A DNA stretch of 64,000 nucleotides from Halomonas campaniensis (GTDB taxonomy: Bacteria; Pseudomonadota; Gammaproteobacteria; Pseudomonadales; Halomonadaceae): NCBI RefSeq assembly GCF_014193375.1, contig NZ_JACHZF010000006.1, positions 62,001 through 126,000 on the forward strand, read 5' to 3'. Below the pieces are notes generated by a model. That model was not told the DNA's origin. It did no database searches and saw only the letters and a program-made list of their open reading frames with translations. Positions within the stretch are counted from its first letter, which is position 1. Each line of letters opens with the position of its first letter. Position numbers and translations under genes: made by a program. This document shows, piece by piece, positions 10,484-22,032 of this stretch.

Positions 10484-11301
10484 CGGTGTCCCTCCTCGCC
10501 GCCGGCCACGGCCAGGTGGTTGGCGATACGCACGAACTCCTCCACGGTGAGGGTCTGGGGGCGGCGTGACGGATCGATGCCCAGCGCCTCCAGCGACTCG
10601 GCGTCGATGCGGCCCTTGAGGTTGTTGCGCAGCGTCTTGCGGCGCTGGCCGAAGGCCTCGCGCACCAGGCTGAAGAGCAGCGCCTCGTCGGCGGCCGGGT
10701 GGGGCAGTTCGGCATGGGGCGTCAGCCGCACGATGGCGGAATCCACCTTGGGCCTCGGCACGAAGGCCTCCGGCGGCACCACGAACAGCGACTCGACCCG
10801 GCAGCGGTACTGGGCCATCACCGAGAGCCGCCCCCAGTCGGCTCCGCCCGGCGCCGCGGCCAGCCGCTCCACCACCTCCTTCTGCAGCATGAAGTGCATG
10901 TCGGCGATGGCGTCGCCGGCCTGGAGCAGGTGGGCGATCAGCGGCGTGGAGATGTTGTAGGGCAGGTTGCCTACCACTCGCAGCGGCTGGCCCTCGCCGC
11001 GCAGGGCGCGGAAGTCGAACTTGAGGGCGTCGCCCTCGTGGATCACGAAGCCGGGATGGTTGAAGAACTGGACCCTGAGCCCGGGAATCAGGTCGCGGTC
11101 GAGCTCGATCACCTCCAGGTGGCCATCGGCCGCCTCGAGCAGCGGTTCGGTGAGGGCGCCCTGGCCGGGGCCGATCTCCACCAGGCGCTCACCGGGGCGC
11201 GGGGCGATGGCGCGCACGATGCGCGAGATGACGCCCGGGTCACGCAGGAAGTTCTGGCCGAAGCGCTTGCGGGCCCGGTGGACCGGGGGGCGAGATGCCA
11301 T
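10480..11301 (-). CDS. rsmA: 16S rRNA (adenine(1518)-N(6)/adenine(1519)-N(6))-dimethyltransferase
   Basis: RsmA (KsgA) dimethylates two adjacent adenines in helix 45 of 16S rRNA late in 30S assembly. The 273-residue protein has N-terminal [12 protein letters not shown], the SAM-binding loop [11 protein letters not shown], and the catalytic NLPYNIS motif. Family length is normal. It is upstream of, and overlaps, apaG. The gap to pdxA upstream is filled by a REP-like repeat. Confidence 0.97.
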   Translation of the reverse strand: MASRPPVHRARKRFGQNFLRDPGVISRIVRAIAPRPGERLVEIGPGQGALTEPLLEAADGHLEVIELDRDLIPGLRVQFFNHPGFVIHEGDALKFDFRALRGEGQPLRVVGNLPYNISTPLIAHLLQAGDAIADMHFMLQKEVVERLAAAPGGADWGRLSVMAQYRCRVESLFVVPPEAFVPRPKVDSAIVRLTPHAELPHPAADEALLFSLVREAFGQRRKTLRNNLKGRIDAESLEALGIDPSRRPQTLTVEEFVRIANHLAVAGGEEGHR

Positions 11302-11358
11302 TCAGGGGTGTCCTTCTATCACTAGAATCTTGAATACTTTCCTGGAAACGGAGCTTTC

Positions 11359-11460
11359 CCGGCGACAGGCTTATGAGCAGGCGCTGTGAATACTTCCCTG
11401 TACGCTACCGATTCCTTCCCTGGAATAGGACCTGCTCTTCAGCCTATCCCCGGCGCTCCT
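11359..11460 (-). repeat. REP-like repeat, copy A (about 100 bp)
   Basis: Read on the minus strand, this sequence aligns along nearly its whole length with 17515-17615: GCGCCGGGGA-AGG at one end, GGTAGCGTACA-GGAAGTATT in the middle and TGTCGCCGG at the other end. Its two ends are themselves roughly inverted, so it can fold. It fills the pdxA-rsmA gap and abuts the pdxA stop. A partial extra piece (TGAATACTTTCCTGGAA, about 11331-11347) lies just beside it. Confidence 0.75.
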
Positions 11461-12510
11461 CTAAACTGGCTGCAAACGGCGGGCGGCCATATCGGCGGCC
11501 AGGGCCACGGCCACCCGCAGGCTGCCGGGATCGGCGCGGCCGCTGCCGGCCAGGTCCAGGGCGGTGCCGTGGTCCACCGAGGTGCGCGGGAACGGCAGCC
11601 CCAGGGTGATATTGGCGGCTTGGCCGAAGCCGGCATACTTGAGCACCGGCAGGCCCTGGTCATGATACATGGCCAGCACCGCGTCGACCCCCTCGAGGTG
11701 GCGCGGGGTGAACAGGGTATCCGCGGGAAGCGGGCCGTCAAGCCGCAGGCCCTCGTCGCGCAGGGCCTCCAGCACGGGGAGGATCACGTCGATCTCCTCG
11801 CGGCCCAGGTGTCCGCCCTCCCCGGCGTGGGGATTGAGCCCGCACACCGCGATGCGCGGCGCCTCGATGCCGTACCAGCGCACCAGGTCCGCCGCGAGGA
11901 TGCGCAGCAGGCGCGTCAGCCGCGGGGCGGTGATCGCATCGGCGACCTCGCGCAGCGGCAGGTGGGTGGTGGCCAGGGCCACCCGCAGCGCCGGCGAGCC
12001 CACCCAGCCTGGCCGTGTGGCATGCAGGGCGACATCGGTGGCGAGCATCATCACCACCTCCTCCACCCCGCAGGCGTCGCGCAGGTATTCGGTGTGGCCG
12101 CTGAAGCCGGCGTAGCCGGCATCGAGGATCACCCCCTTGTGCAGCGGCGCGGTGACCATCCCCGCGGCGTGGCCGGCGCGACAGGCGCTGATCGCCACAT
12201 CCAGGGTCTCGAGCACGTAGTCGGCATTGGCGACCTCGAGCCTGCCGGGGCGGGCGGGGGCGCGCAGCGACACCGGCCACACCAGCAGCTCACCGGGCCT
12301 GGCCGCCGGCACGGGGTCGCCGGGCGAAAGCGGAACCAGGGCCAGGCCGATGCCCAGGGCGGCGGCGCGCTCGGCCAGCAGCCCCGGGTCCCCCACCGCC
12401 ACCAGGCGACCCGCCGGGCTGCCCTCGGCGGCCAGCCTCACGGCAAGCTCGGGGCCGATGCCGGCGGGCTCGCCGGTGGTCAGCGCCAGGAGGGGGCCGG
12501 GGTCGCCCAT
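11461..12510 (-). CDS. pdxA: 4-hydroxythreonine-4-phosphate dehydrogenase PdxA
   Basis: NAD-dependent oxidation of 4-phosphohydroxy-threonine in the DXP-dependent pathway to pyridoxal phosphate. The 349-residue protein starts with LALTTGEPAGIGPE and has metal-binding His residues in FSGHTEYLRD, in ALATTHLPL and in AMYHDQGLPVLKY. All are diagnostic of PdxA. Its ATG overlaps the surA TGA by one base, so translation is coupled to surA. Confidence 0.97.
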   Translation of the reverse strand: MGDPGPLLALTTGEPAGIGPELAVRLAAEGSPAGRLVAVGDPGLLAERAAALGIGLALVPLSPGDPVPAARPGELLVWPVSLRAPARPGRLEVANADYVLETLDVAISACRAGHAAGMVTAPLHKGVILDAGYAGFSGHTEYLRDACGVEEVVMMLATDVALHATRPGWVGSPALRVALATTHLPLREVADAITAPRLTRLLRILAADLVRWYGIEAPRIAVCGLNPHAGEGGHLGREEIDVILPVLEALRDEGLRLDGPLPADTLFTPRHLEGVDAVLAMYHDQGLPVLKYAGFGQAANITLGLPFPRTSVDHGTALDLAGSGRADPGSLRVAVALAADMAARRLQPV

Positions 12511-13184
12511 CAGCGGCCGTCGAGGCGGTTGTCGACGAAGGCCTGGGAGCGGATCTCCTGCAGCCAGGCCTCCAGCTCCTCGTTGGCCTTGCGCTGGAAG
12601 AGCGCCTGCTGCGCCTGCTGGCGGCCGACGTTCTCCTGCTCCATGAACCGCTCCACCTCGCGCTCGGAGAGGTTGACGCGGCTGCCCACCCGGCGCTGCT
12701 GCAGGTCGCGCAGCACCATCTCGCGGCGGATCTCCTCGCGCACGGCGGACAGCGTCAGGCCGTCGGCCTCCAGGGCGTCGGCAAACTGCTCCAGGGTCAT
12801 GCCGTTGTTCTCGGCGATGGCGCGCACCTGGCGGTTGAGCTCGGTGTCATCGATGGAGAGCCCGGCCTCGCGGGCCATCTGCAGCTGGATCTCCTCGACG
12901 ATCATGCGCTCCAGCACCTGCTCGCGCAGGATCCGCTCCGGCGGCAGGTCGATCTGCTGGGCGGTGAGCTGGCTGCGGGCCTGGGCGATGCGCTCGTCCA
13001 GTTCGCTCTGCATGATGGCGCCCTGGTTGACCACCGCGACGATGCGATCCAGCGACTGGCGCTCCATGGACTGGAAGCTCTGGGCCTGTCCGGCCAGCGG
13101 CAGGCCGCCCAGGCACAGGGCCATCAGCAGGCCGGCTCCCAGCCTGGCGGTACGTCGACTGCGCATTGGGTTGTTTCCTCTCAT
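12510..13184 (-). CDS. surA: SurA-type periplasmic chaperone lacking both parvulin (PPIase) domains
   Basis: SurA carries unfolded outer-membrane proteins to the BAM complex. This copy has only 224 residues against about 430 in E. coli. A signal peptide ends near AGQAQ (about residue 35). The N-terminal chaperone domain follows (LDRIVAVVNQGAIMQSELD through REEIRREMVLRDLQQRRV), then a short helix (EVERFMEQENVG), and directly the usual SurA C-terminal helix (RKANEELEAWLQEIRSQAF). Both parvulin modules are missing without a frameshift, and the gene abuts pdxA, so no remnant remains. The start at 13184 follows GAGAGGA; an ATG at 13166 is an alternative. It lies 29 bp after lptD. Confidence 0.85.
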   Translation of the reverse strand: MRGNNPMRSRRTARLGAGLLMALCLGGLPLAGQAQSFQSMERQSLDRIVAVVNQGAIMQSELDERIAQARSQLTAQQIDLPPERILREQVLERMIVEEIQLQMAREAGLSIDDTELNRQVRAIAENNGMTLEQFADALEADGLTLSAVREEIRREMVLRDLQQRRVGSRVNLSEREVERFMEQENVGRQQAQQALFQRKANEELEAWLQEIRSQAFVDNRLDGR

Positions 13185-13213
13185 CGTTCCTCTCTAGCTG
13201 GTGGCGACCCGGA

Positions 13214-15649
13214 TCAGAAGGCGGTGGAGCGATAGCCCGGGATGGCCTCCTCGAAATAGCTGTCGGCCTCGCGGCCCACGCCGCCGAGCCCCTTGAACAC
13301 GAAGCGCAGGAAGATCCCGCGATCGGTGAAGTCATCCGCCACGCGGGCCGTGTCGTTGTCGTCGATCCACTCCCGCCACACCAGCTGCAGACCATAGCAG
13401 CAGTCGTTCCACTGCACACCCGCCAGCTGCTCCAGGGCGCGGTCGTTGGTGTTGTCGTAGAGGAAGCGGCCGATGAGGTCGACGCGGTGGCTGGCCTTCC
13501 AGGCGAACGACAGGTCGAACTCCTCGCGGTTGAAGTCGCGGAAGTCGTCGTCGCCCGGCTCCACCGAGGGATCGAAGCCTTGGAGCTCCCAGCGGTAGCC
13601 AAGGTTCAACGCGTGACCCGCCGGCGAGCGGTAGTGCAGGTCGACACCGGTGCGCTCGGTCTGCTCCAGGTTGTCGTCGTAGAGCCACTGCCAGCGGGCC
13701 CGCCAGCGGTCGGTGACCTGCCAGTCGGCGCGGGTCACCAGCGGCGAGCGGTCGCGGGTGGCGCGATACCAGTCCGCGTAGCTGCGCTCGCGGTCCGGCA
13801 GGGTGTCGGGATCGCCGTTGATGTCGATGGTGCGGTCGTCGAAGTAGATCGCCTGGCCCACCCCCACCGACAGGCGCTGCCGGCCGCGAGCATCCTCCAG
13901 CAGGCGCGACTCCACCCCCAGGGAGAGCCGGTTGAGGTCGCCGACCCGGTCGCTGCCCGAGAAGCGGTGCGGCGACCAGAGCTGGTTCCAGGAGAAGGCG
14001 CGCTCGCTGGCGTCGAAGTCGGGGAACTCGGACTGGTCCCGGGCCGGCACGTAGGCATAGTTGACCCGGGGTTCCAGGGTCTGGCGGTAGCCGCGTCCGC
14101 CCAGGTCGAGTTCCCGCTCGAAGACCAGGCCGCCATCCACCGAGGCCACCGGTACCTCGCGGGTCAGGGAGGTGTCGCGGTCGGTGTCGCGGTTGCCGTA
14201 GTCGAGCTCGTAGGCGGTGGCCAGCCACTCCAGGCGCGGCTCCAGGTGCCCCCAGCTCTCGTCGAAGCGCCAGCCGGTGGCCGGCGACAGATGCAGCCGG
14301 GAGCCGGTGGCGGACTCGCGCAGCGGTACGCGGTTCTCGTCCACGTCGCGCCAGAAGTAGGTGTAGTTCGAGCGCCACTGCTGGTAGAAGCCGGTGTCCT
14401 GGGCCCAGCGGGCGTCGGCGGAGAGGCTCGGCAGCCGGTAGAAGGGCTTGTCGCGGTCGGCCAGGGGGTCGTCGAGCTTCTGGAAGCCCTGGGCCCGGGC
14501 GTCGAGGCGCCAGGTGTCGCCGCGATAGTCGATCTGCGCCAGCCGCGACATGGCCGAGGTGTTCTGCTCGGCGAAGTCGCTGCCGAAGTCGTCGAAGTAG
14601 CGACCGTCGCTGGCCGCCCCGTAGCGCAGCCGGTAGCGGCTGCGCGGGTTGAGGGTGCCGGCATGGCGGTAGTCGACATACCAGCGGTCCTCGCCCTCGA
14701 AGCGCCGCGCGGCGTCGTTGGGGTTGTCGCTGGAACCGCCGTCGTCGCTGCCCAGGAAGGCCCCCTCGACCTGGCCGGCGCCACTGGGCAGCAGGTAGCG
14801 ATACTCGCCGCCCAGCAGCAGGCCGCGGTCGGTGATCCAGCGCGGCGTCAGGGTGGCGTCCTGGTTGGGCGCGATGTTCCAGTAGAAGGGCTGAGCGTAG
14901 TCCAGGGCGTCGGTGGAGAGGCCCACCGCCGGCCACAGGAAGCCGGTCTGGCGCCGGTCGTCGATGGGAAAGCGCACCCAGGGCCAGTAGAAGACCGGCA
15001 CCTTCCCGACCTCGAGCCGCGCGTGGCGCGCGGTGCCGAAGCCGCTCTCGCGGTCGAGCACCACGTCGCCGCCCACCAGCCGCCAGAGGTCGTCACCCGG
15101 ATCACAGGTGGTGAAGCTCGCCGAGGTGAGCCGGTAGCGGCCATCCTCGAGGCGCTGCAGCTGCTGGGCATCGCCGCGCAGGTGGCGGTCATGGATCACG
15201 TAGTGGGCGTTGTCGATGCGCGCCGCATCGCTGACCAGGGAGAGCTCGGCGGCCTCGCCGCGCACCAGCAGGTTCTGGTCGCGCAGCGCCAGGGGGCCAT
15301 CGGCGAAGGCACGCTCCCGGCTGCCCGGCACCCTGACCCGGGGCGCCTCCAGCTGGGCCGTGTCACGCCTCAGGATCACCTCGCCGCCGAGGATGGTCTC
15401 GCCGTCCTCGCCGTAGCTGGCGGATTCCGACTCGCTGCCGACACGGCCGCCCTCGGGCGCCGGCAGTCGGTAGTCGGGCATCACGTAGACGCCGCGACAC
15501 AGGGCATCGGCGGGGCGCTCCGCGCCCCAGGGGCGGAAGTCCAGCCGTTCGCCCGGCAGCGGGTCGGGAGGCGCCGCCGCCAGCGGGGCGCTGGCCAGGC
15601 CGCAGGTCGCCAGGCCGGCAAGGGCCGTCCATGAGAGTCGCTTGCCCAT
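13214..15649 (-). CDS. lptD: LPS-assembly protein LptD
   Basis: Outer-membrane beta-barrel that, with LptE, inserts lipopolysaccharide into the outer leaflet. The 811-residue protein has a signal peptide (about 1-26), an N-terminal OstA/LptA-like jellyroll and a long barrel of alternating aromatic strands. The four Cys residues that form the inter-domain disulfides are present: C51, C183 and the adjacent pair C750/C751 (NDCCYG). Downstream surA encodes a chaperone known to help LptD fold. It is divergent from amgK. Confidence 0.96.
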   Translation of the reverse strand: MGKRLSWTALAGLATCGLASAPLAAAPPDPLPGERLDFRPWGAERPADALCRGVYVMPDYRLPAPEGGRVGSESESASYGEDGETILGGEVILRRDTAQLEAPRVRVPGSRERAFADGPLALRDQNLLVRGEAAELSLVSDAARIDNAHYVIHDRHLRGDAQQLQRLEDGRYRLTSASFTTCDPGDDLWRLVGGDVVLDRESGFGTARHARLEVGKVPVFYWPWVRFPIDDRRQTGFLWPAVGLSTDALDYAQPFYWNIAPNQDATLTPRWITDRGLLLGGEYRYLLPSGAGQVEGAFLGSDDGGSSDNPNDAARRFEGEDRWYVDYRHAGTLNPRSRYRLRYGAASDGRYFDDFGSDFAEQNTSAMSRLAQIDYRGDTWRLDARAQGFQKLDDPLADRDKPFYRLPSLSADARWAQDTGFYQQWRSNYTYFWRDVDENRVPLRESATGSRLHLSPATGWRFDESWGHLEPRLEWLATAYELDYGNRDTDRDTSLTREVPVASVDGGLVFERELDLGGRGYRQTLEPRVNYAYVPARDQSEFPDFDASERAFSWNQLWSPHRFSGSDRVGDLNRLSLGVESRLLEDARGRQRLSVGVGQAIYFDDRTIDINGDPDTLPDRERSYADWYRATRDRSPLVTRADWQVTDRWRARWQWLYDDNLEQTERTGVDLHYRSPAGHALNLGYRWELQGFDPSVEPGDDDFRDFNREEFDLSFAWKASHRVDLIGRFLYDNTNDRALEQLAGVQWNDCCYGLQLVWREWIDDNDTARVADDFTDRGIFLRFVFKGLGGVGREADSYFEEAIPGYRSTAF

Positions 15650-15681
15650 GTTCCTCGATGTCCTTGGCGGGGTGAATCGGT

Positions 15682-15709
15682 ATTATACAGGCCGCACCCG
15701 ACCTGTCCT
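15682..15709 (-). promoter_or_regulatory. lptD promoter
   Basis: On the minus strand there is a consensus TATAAT -10 (15682-15687), with AGGACA at 16-bp spacing (15704-15709, four of six matches to the -35). It lies about 33 bp upstream of the lptD start. Confidence 0.5.
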
Positions 15710-15786
15710 GCCGGCGGGTGGGCGAGGGGTCGGCGCTGCGCTCAGCATGCGGCGCGCCCCGGCGGCCGTCAACCGACGCGCCATGA

Positions 15787-17508
<1,722 letters not shown>

Positions 17509-17514
17509 AGCGAG

Positions 17515-17615
17515 AGGCGCCGGGGACAGGTCGGAGAGGGGGTCCGAGGACCAGGGACGGCCGAGGTAGCGTACAAGGAAGTATTAACAGCGCCCCCTCG
17601 CAGGCTTGTCGCCGG
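17515..17615 (+). repeat. REP-like repeat, copy B (about 100 bp)
   Basis: Best full-length copy of the repeat family, from GGCGCCGGGGACAGG to CTTGTCGCCGG. Its ends are imperfect inverted repeats of each other (GCCGGGGACAGG-TCGGAGAGGGGG against CCGGCGACAAG-CCTGCGAGGGGG). It starts a few bases after the murU stop and precedes osmC. Confidence 0.75.
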
Positions 17616-17651
17616 AACAGCCTTGAGCGATGTGCGGGGCTTGGCAACGAC

Positions 17652-17660
17652 TGCTATGCT
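17652..17660 (+). promoter_or_regulatory. Possible extended -10 promoter for osmC
   Basis: TGCTATGCT fits an extended -10 (TGn plus TATGCT), about 40 bp upstream of the osmC start codon. No -35 is seen at correct spacing. Confidence 0.35.
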
Positions 17661-17698
17661 GCCGCGATTTGCCGACAATCGAGAAGGAATCCCGAATC

Positions 17699-18118
17699 AT
17701 GAAAGCCAGCGTGAAATGGACCGACGGTCGTCAGTTCGTTGCCGAGAGCGGTAGCGGCCACAGCGTGGTGATCGACGGACCACCCGACCACGGCGGCCGC
17801 AACACCGGCCCGCGCCCCATGGAGATGCTGCTGATGGGCCTGGGCGCCTGCACCTCCTTCGACGTGCTGGAGATCCTCGAGAAGTCCCGCGCACCGGTCA
17901 GCGACTGCGTGGCGAGCCTCGAGGCGGAGCGCGCCGACAGCGTGCCCAGCGTGTTCACGAAGATCCACGTGCACTTCACCGTGACCGGCAAGGGGTTGAA
18001 GGAGAAGCAGGTGCAGCGCGCCGTGGAGCTCTCCGCCGAGAAGTACTGCAGCGCCTCGATCATGCTGGTGAAGGGCGGCGTCGACATGACGCACTCCTTC
18101 ACCATCGTCGAGGAGTAG
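17699..18118 (+). CDS. OsmC-family peroxiredoxin-like protein (YhfA type)
   Basis: A 139-residue OsmC/Ohr-fold protein. The two redox Cys residues of the family are at 51 (GLGACTSFDVLEIL) and 117 (SAEKYCSAS). The sequence around them resembles the E. coli YhfA branch more than true osmotic OsmC or Ohr. Homologues reduce organic peroxides or are of unknown role; I infer a thiol-peroxidase-type function. The ATG at 17699 follows AAGGA at a suitable distance. The gene stands alone between a full REP-like copy and a half copy in inverted orientation. Confidence 0.85.
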   Translation: MKASVKWTDGRQFVAESGSGHSVVIDGPPDHGGRNTGPRPMEMLLMGLGACTSFDVLEILEKSRAPVSDCVASLEAERADSVPSVFTKIHVHFTVTGKGLKEKQVQRAVELSAEKYCSASIMLVKGGVDMTHSFTIVEE

Positions 18119-18145
18119 CGCGGCTGCCCGAAGTCCAGCGGCTGA

Positions 18146-18196
18146 CCTGGCGACAGGTCTGCGAGGGGGCGCTGTGAACCCCTCCCTGGGCGCTAC
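18146..18196 (-). repeat. REP-like repeat, half copy C
   Basis: On the minus strand it matches the right half of copies A and B (GTAGCGCCCAGGGA, CAGCGCCCCCTCGCAG, CTGTCGCC). The other half is absent because the coq7 coding end begins here; the coq7 TAG stop lies inside the repeat. It is inverted relative to copy B. Confidence 0.7.
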
Positions 18197-18837
18197 AGAC
18201 GGTAGACGCTGGTGGTCATCACCTTCGACATCAGCTTCATGCCGAACTTGACCGGCACCGGAAAGCGGGCACCGCCGGCCTCCAGCGCCAGCTGGGCATG
18301 GTGGGCCTCGTCGATGGCCATCTGGCGCAGCACCGCCCGGGAGCGCTGGTCGCCCGGCGGCAGCCTGACCAGGTGATCCTCCAGGTGGCGCCCCACCTGC
18401 TCCTCGGTGGCGGCCACGAAGCCCAGGCTCACCCGATCCCCCACCGCCCCGGCCACGGCGCCGATGCCGAAGGAGGCTGCGTAGAACAGCGGATTGAGGA
18501 CGCTGGTGCGGTCATGGAGCTCCTCGAGCCGCTCGTCGCACCAGGCCAGGTGGTCGATCTCCTCCTGCGCCGCCTCCTCCATCTGGCCGCGCACCTCCGG
18601 CAGCTTGGCGGTGAGCCCCTGCCCCTGGTAGAGCGCCTGGGCACACACCTCGCCGGTGTGGTTGATGCGCATCAGCCCGGCCGCATGACGGCGCTCCTCC
18701 TCGCTCATCGGCGCATCCTGGACATCGGCCGTGGCCGGCGACGGGCGCGAGGCCTGAGCCGCATGGGGCACGAGGCTACGCAGCACGGTGTCGAACTGGT
18801 GGATCAGGTTGTCGGTACGGGAGAGATGGCGATTCAT
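18193..18837 (-). CDS. coq7: 2-nonaprenyl-3-methyl-6-methoxy-1,4-benzoquinol hydroxylase Coq7 (UbiF-type function)
   Basis: Di-iron carboxylate monooxygenase that hydroxylates the quinone ring late in ubiquinone synthesis. The 214-residue protein has the diagnostic ExxH pairs in QEEIDHLAW and IDEAHHAQL and the first Glu in [10 protein letters not shown]. The ATG at 18837 ([16 protein letters not shown]) matches the family start; a longer upstream reading adds only shadow sequence. A GACGAGG lies upstream. The stop codon is inside a REP-like half repeat. Confidence 0.93.
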   Translation of the reverse strand: MNRHLSRTDNLIHQFDTVLRSLVPHAAQASRPSPATADVQDAPMSEEERRHAAGLMRINHTGEVCAQALYQGQGLTAKLPEVRGQMEEAAQEEIDHLAWCDERLEELHDRTSVLNPLFYAASFGIGAVAGAVGDRVSLGFVAATEEQVGRHLEDHLVRLPPGDQRSRAVLRQMAIDEAHHAQLALEAGGARFPVPVKFGMKLMSKVMTTSVYRL

Positions 18838-18921
18838 GGCGGCCTCGTCGCGTCCAGCTCCGGAAGGGATGGCCCATTGTAGCCGAGGGAGGCAGGTCAC
18901 CAGAAGCAGCGCCCACAACGC

Positions 18922-18947
18922 CCGACGCCACCTTGCGGTGGCGTCGG
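18922..18947 (-). terminator. Hairpin downstream of the HIT gene
   Basis: A perfect 11-bp stem (CCGACGCCACC and its complement) closes on a TTGC loop in the 170-bp gap between the HIT gene and coq7. The following T-tract is weak, so it may be an inefficient terminator. Confidence 0.5.
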
Positions 18948-19007
18948 AGGGAACAGCACCCGATGCGTCGAACGCCTGGGCTCGCGCGGTGACCCGCAGT
19001 GCGCCGG

Positions 19008-19349
19008 CTAGCCAGCCGGCCAAGTGAAGCGTCGACCGCCCATCAGGTGCATGTGGATATGATAGACCGTCTGGCCGCCCAGGTCATTGCAGTTCATCAC
19101 CACCCGATAACCCTCCTCGGCGAAGCCACGCTCCCTGGCCAGCCGGGCGGCGACGTACTGCAGGCGGCCGACCAGCGCCAGGTCACCCTCCTCGAGGTCG
19201 TTGAGGGTGGCGATATGGCGCTTGGGGATGATCAGGACATGGGTGGGCGCCTGGGGATTGATATCGTTGAAGGCCAGCACCTCGTCGTCCTCGAAGACGA
19301 TGTCGCCGGGGATCTCGCGGTTGACGATCTTGCAGAACAGGCAGTCCAT
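19008..19349 (-). CDS. HIT-family nucleotide phosphoramidase (HinT-like)
   Basis: A 113-residue histidine-triad protein. The N-terminal [15 protein letters not shown] and the active-site HIHMHLMGG are typical of the HinT branch, which hydrolyses AMP-NH2 and acyl-AMP compounds. The physiological substrate in bacteria is not well defined. It follows the phosphoribulokinase gene by 32 bp and may share its transcript. Confidence 0.93.
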   Translation of the reverse strand: MDCLFCKIVNREIPGDIVFEDDEVLAFNDINPQAPTHVLIIPKRHIATLNDLEEGDLALVGRLQYVAARLARERGFAEEGYRVVMNCNDLGGQTVYHIHMHLMGGRRFTWPAG

Positions 19350-19381
19350 GGCATGGCTCCTTCGTTGCGATGGGTGAGCGC

Positions 19382-20254
19382 TCAGCGGAAGCGTCGCTGG
19401 CCCAGCAGGTGGCGTACCAGTGGAGCCAGGATCAGCTCCATGGCCAGCGAGAGCCGCGAGCCCGGCACCACCAGGGTATGGGGGCGGCTCATGAAGGCAT
19501 CCTGGATCATCGCCAGCAGGTAGGGGAAGTCCACCGTGGCCGGGTCCCGGAAACGGATCACCACGAAGGACTCGGCGTCGGTGGGGATATCCTGCACCTC
19601 GAAGGGGTTGGAGGTGTCCACCGTGGGCACCCGCTGGAAGTTGATGTGGGTACGCGAGAACTGCGGCTGGATATAGCGCACGTAGTCATCCATGCGCCCC
19701 AGGATGGTGTCGATCACCGCCTCCTGGGAGTGGCCGCGCAGCTTGATGTCGCGGTCGATCTTCTGGATCCACTCCAGGTTCATGGTCGGTGCCACGCCCA
19801 CCAGCAGGTCCACGTGGCGGGCGATGTCGTGCTCGGCGGTCACCAGGCCGCCATGGAGCCCCTCGTAGAAGAGCAGGTCCGTGCCGTAGGGCAGCGGCTG
19901 CCACTCGGTGAAGGTGCCGACCCGGTAGCCGGCCTCGATCATCTGCTTGTCTTCGGCGTGGATGTAGTGGCGATAGGTGCCGCTGCCCTGCTCGCCATAC
20001 TCGAGGAACAGCGCCTCGAGCTCCTCGAGCAGGTTGGCCTCTACGGCGAAGTGGGAGAGCTCGTCCTTGCGCTCCGGCTCCTCGCGGAAGATCCGCCCGA
20101 GCTCCTCGCGGGTATAGCGATGGAAGGCGTCGCCGTCGACAAAGGCGGCATGCACGTCCTCGCGGGCGAACATCCGCTCGAAGGTACGCTTCACCGTGGT
20201 GGTCCCGGCCCCGGAGGAGCCGGTCACGGCGATGATCGGATACTCCCGGGACAT
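19382..20254 (-). CDS. prkB: Phosphoribulokinase (PrkB type)
   Basis: A 290-residue kinase of the phosphoribulokinase/uridine-kinase family. The P-loop GSSGAGTTT is at residues 12-20, and the middle contains DGDAFHRYTREELG and LLFYEGLHGG. Ribulose-5-phosphate is the family substrate. No RuBisCO or other Calvin-cycle gene is present here, and heterotrophic gammaproteobacteria such as E. coli keep this form with an unclear role. The ATG at 20254 overlaps the thioesterase stop by 4 bp (ATGA); longer upstream frames are shadows. Confidence 0.9.
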   Translation of the reverse strand: MSREYPIIAVTGSSGAGTTTVKRTFERMFAREDVHAAFVDGDAFHRYTREELGRIFREEPERKDELSHFAVEANLLEELEALFLEYGEQGSGTYRHYIHAEDKQMIEAGYRVGTFTEWQPLPYGTDLLFYEGLHGGLVTAEHDIARHVDLLVGVAPTMNLEWIQKIDRDIKLRGHSQEAVIDTILGRMDDYVRYIQPQFSRTHINFQRVPTVDTSNPFEVQDIPTDAESFVVIRFRDPATVDFPYLLAMIQDAFMSRPHTLVVPGSRLSLAMELILAPLVRHLLGQRRFR

Positions 20255-20694
20255 CAGGCGCCCCCCGCCCGGGCGATGGCCGCCGTCACCGCCTCGGGGA
20301 CCGACACCGGACGCCCGGCGGCGGGGTCGACGAGCATCACGTTGAGCCGCGCCGTGGCCACCGGCCGGCCGCCCTCGGCATGCCGCACGCGATGGTAGAC
20401 GCTGATCGCCTTGCTCCCGGGCGCGGGAATCGCGGTCTCCACCACCAGCGCATCGGGCCAGCGCGCCTCGGACTGGTACTGGATGGCCAGGTCCGCCACC
20501 ACACTGGGGTAGCCGCCCATGTCCCACTCGGTGAGCCCCAGCGCCGCGAAGGCCTGGATGCGCGCCTCGTGGAGCAGCGATACCAGGGTGTCATGCCCCA
20601 GGTGGCGCCCGTAGTTCATGTCGGTGACGCGCACCGTCAGCGGGTGGCGGTGGACGATGGCGGCTTCGGGAAACTCCAGCCTGACGCGCTCCAT
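20254..20694 (-). CDS. Acyl-CoA thioesterase, 4-hydroxybenzoyl-CoA thioesterase-like hotdog protein
   Basis: A 146-residue single hotdog domain. The block VRVTDMNYGRHLGHDTLVSLLHEAR is the helix-containing active-site region of the 4HBT family (Asp/Asn then Gly-His). It probably hydrolyses a short or aromatic acyl-CoA; the substrate cannot be read from sequence. It is translationally coupled to prkB and lies 45 bp after purD. Confidence 0.85.
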   Translation of the reverse strand: MERVRLEFPEAAIVHRHPLTVRVTDMNYGRHLGHDTLVSLLHEARIQAFAALGLTEWDMGGYPSVVADLAIQYQSEARWPDALVVETAIPAPGSKAISVYHRVRHAEGGRPVATARLNVMLVDPAAGRPVSVPEAVTAAIARAGGA

Positions 20695-20739
20695 GCTTGC
20701 CTCCTGCGTGTTGCTCTTGTTGTGGCTCGAGGCCGGGAT

Positions 20740-22032
<1,293 letters not shown>

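Noticed and set aside
12510..13184. surA as a pseudogene broken by deletion or frameshift
   Set aside because: The reading frame is intact from signal peptide to the typical C-terminal helix, and its stop is coupled to the pdxA start; kept as a functional short form.
13166..15634. 822-codon plus-strand frame opposite lptD
   Set aside because: Low-complexity Val/Gly/Ala composition and exact antisense overlap with a well supported LptD.
19382..20254. Phosphoribulokinase as evidence of autotrophy
   Set aside because: No RuBisCO or other Calvin-cycle gene is seen, and the PrkB type occurs in heterotrophs such as E. coli.
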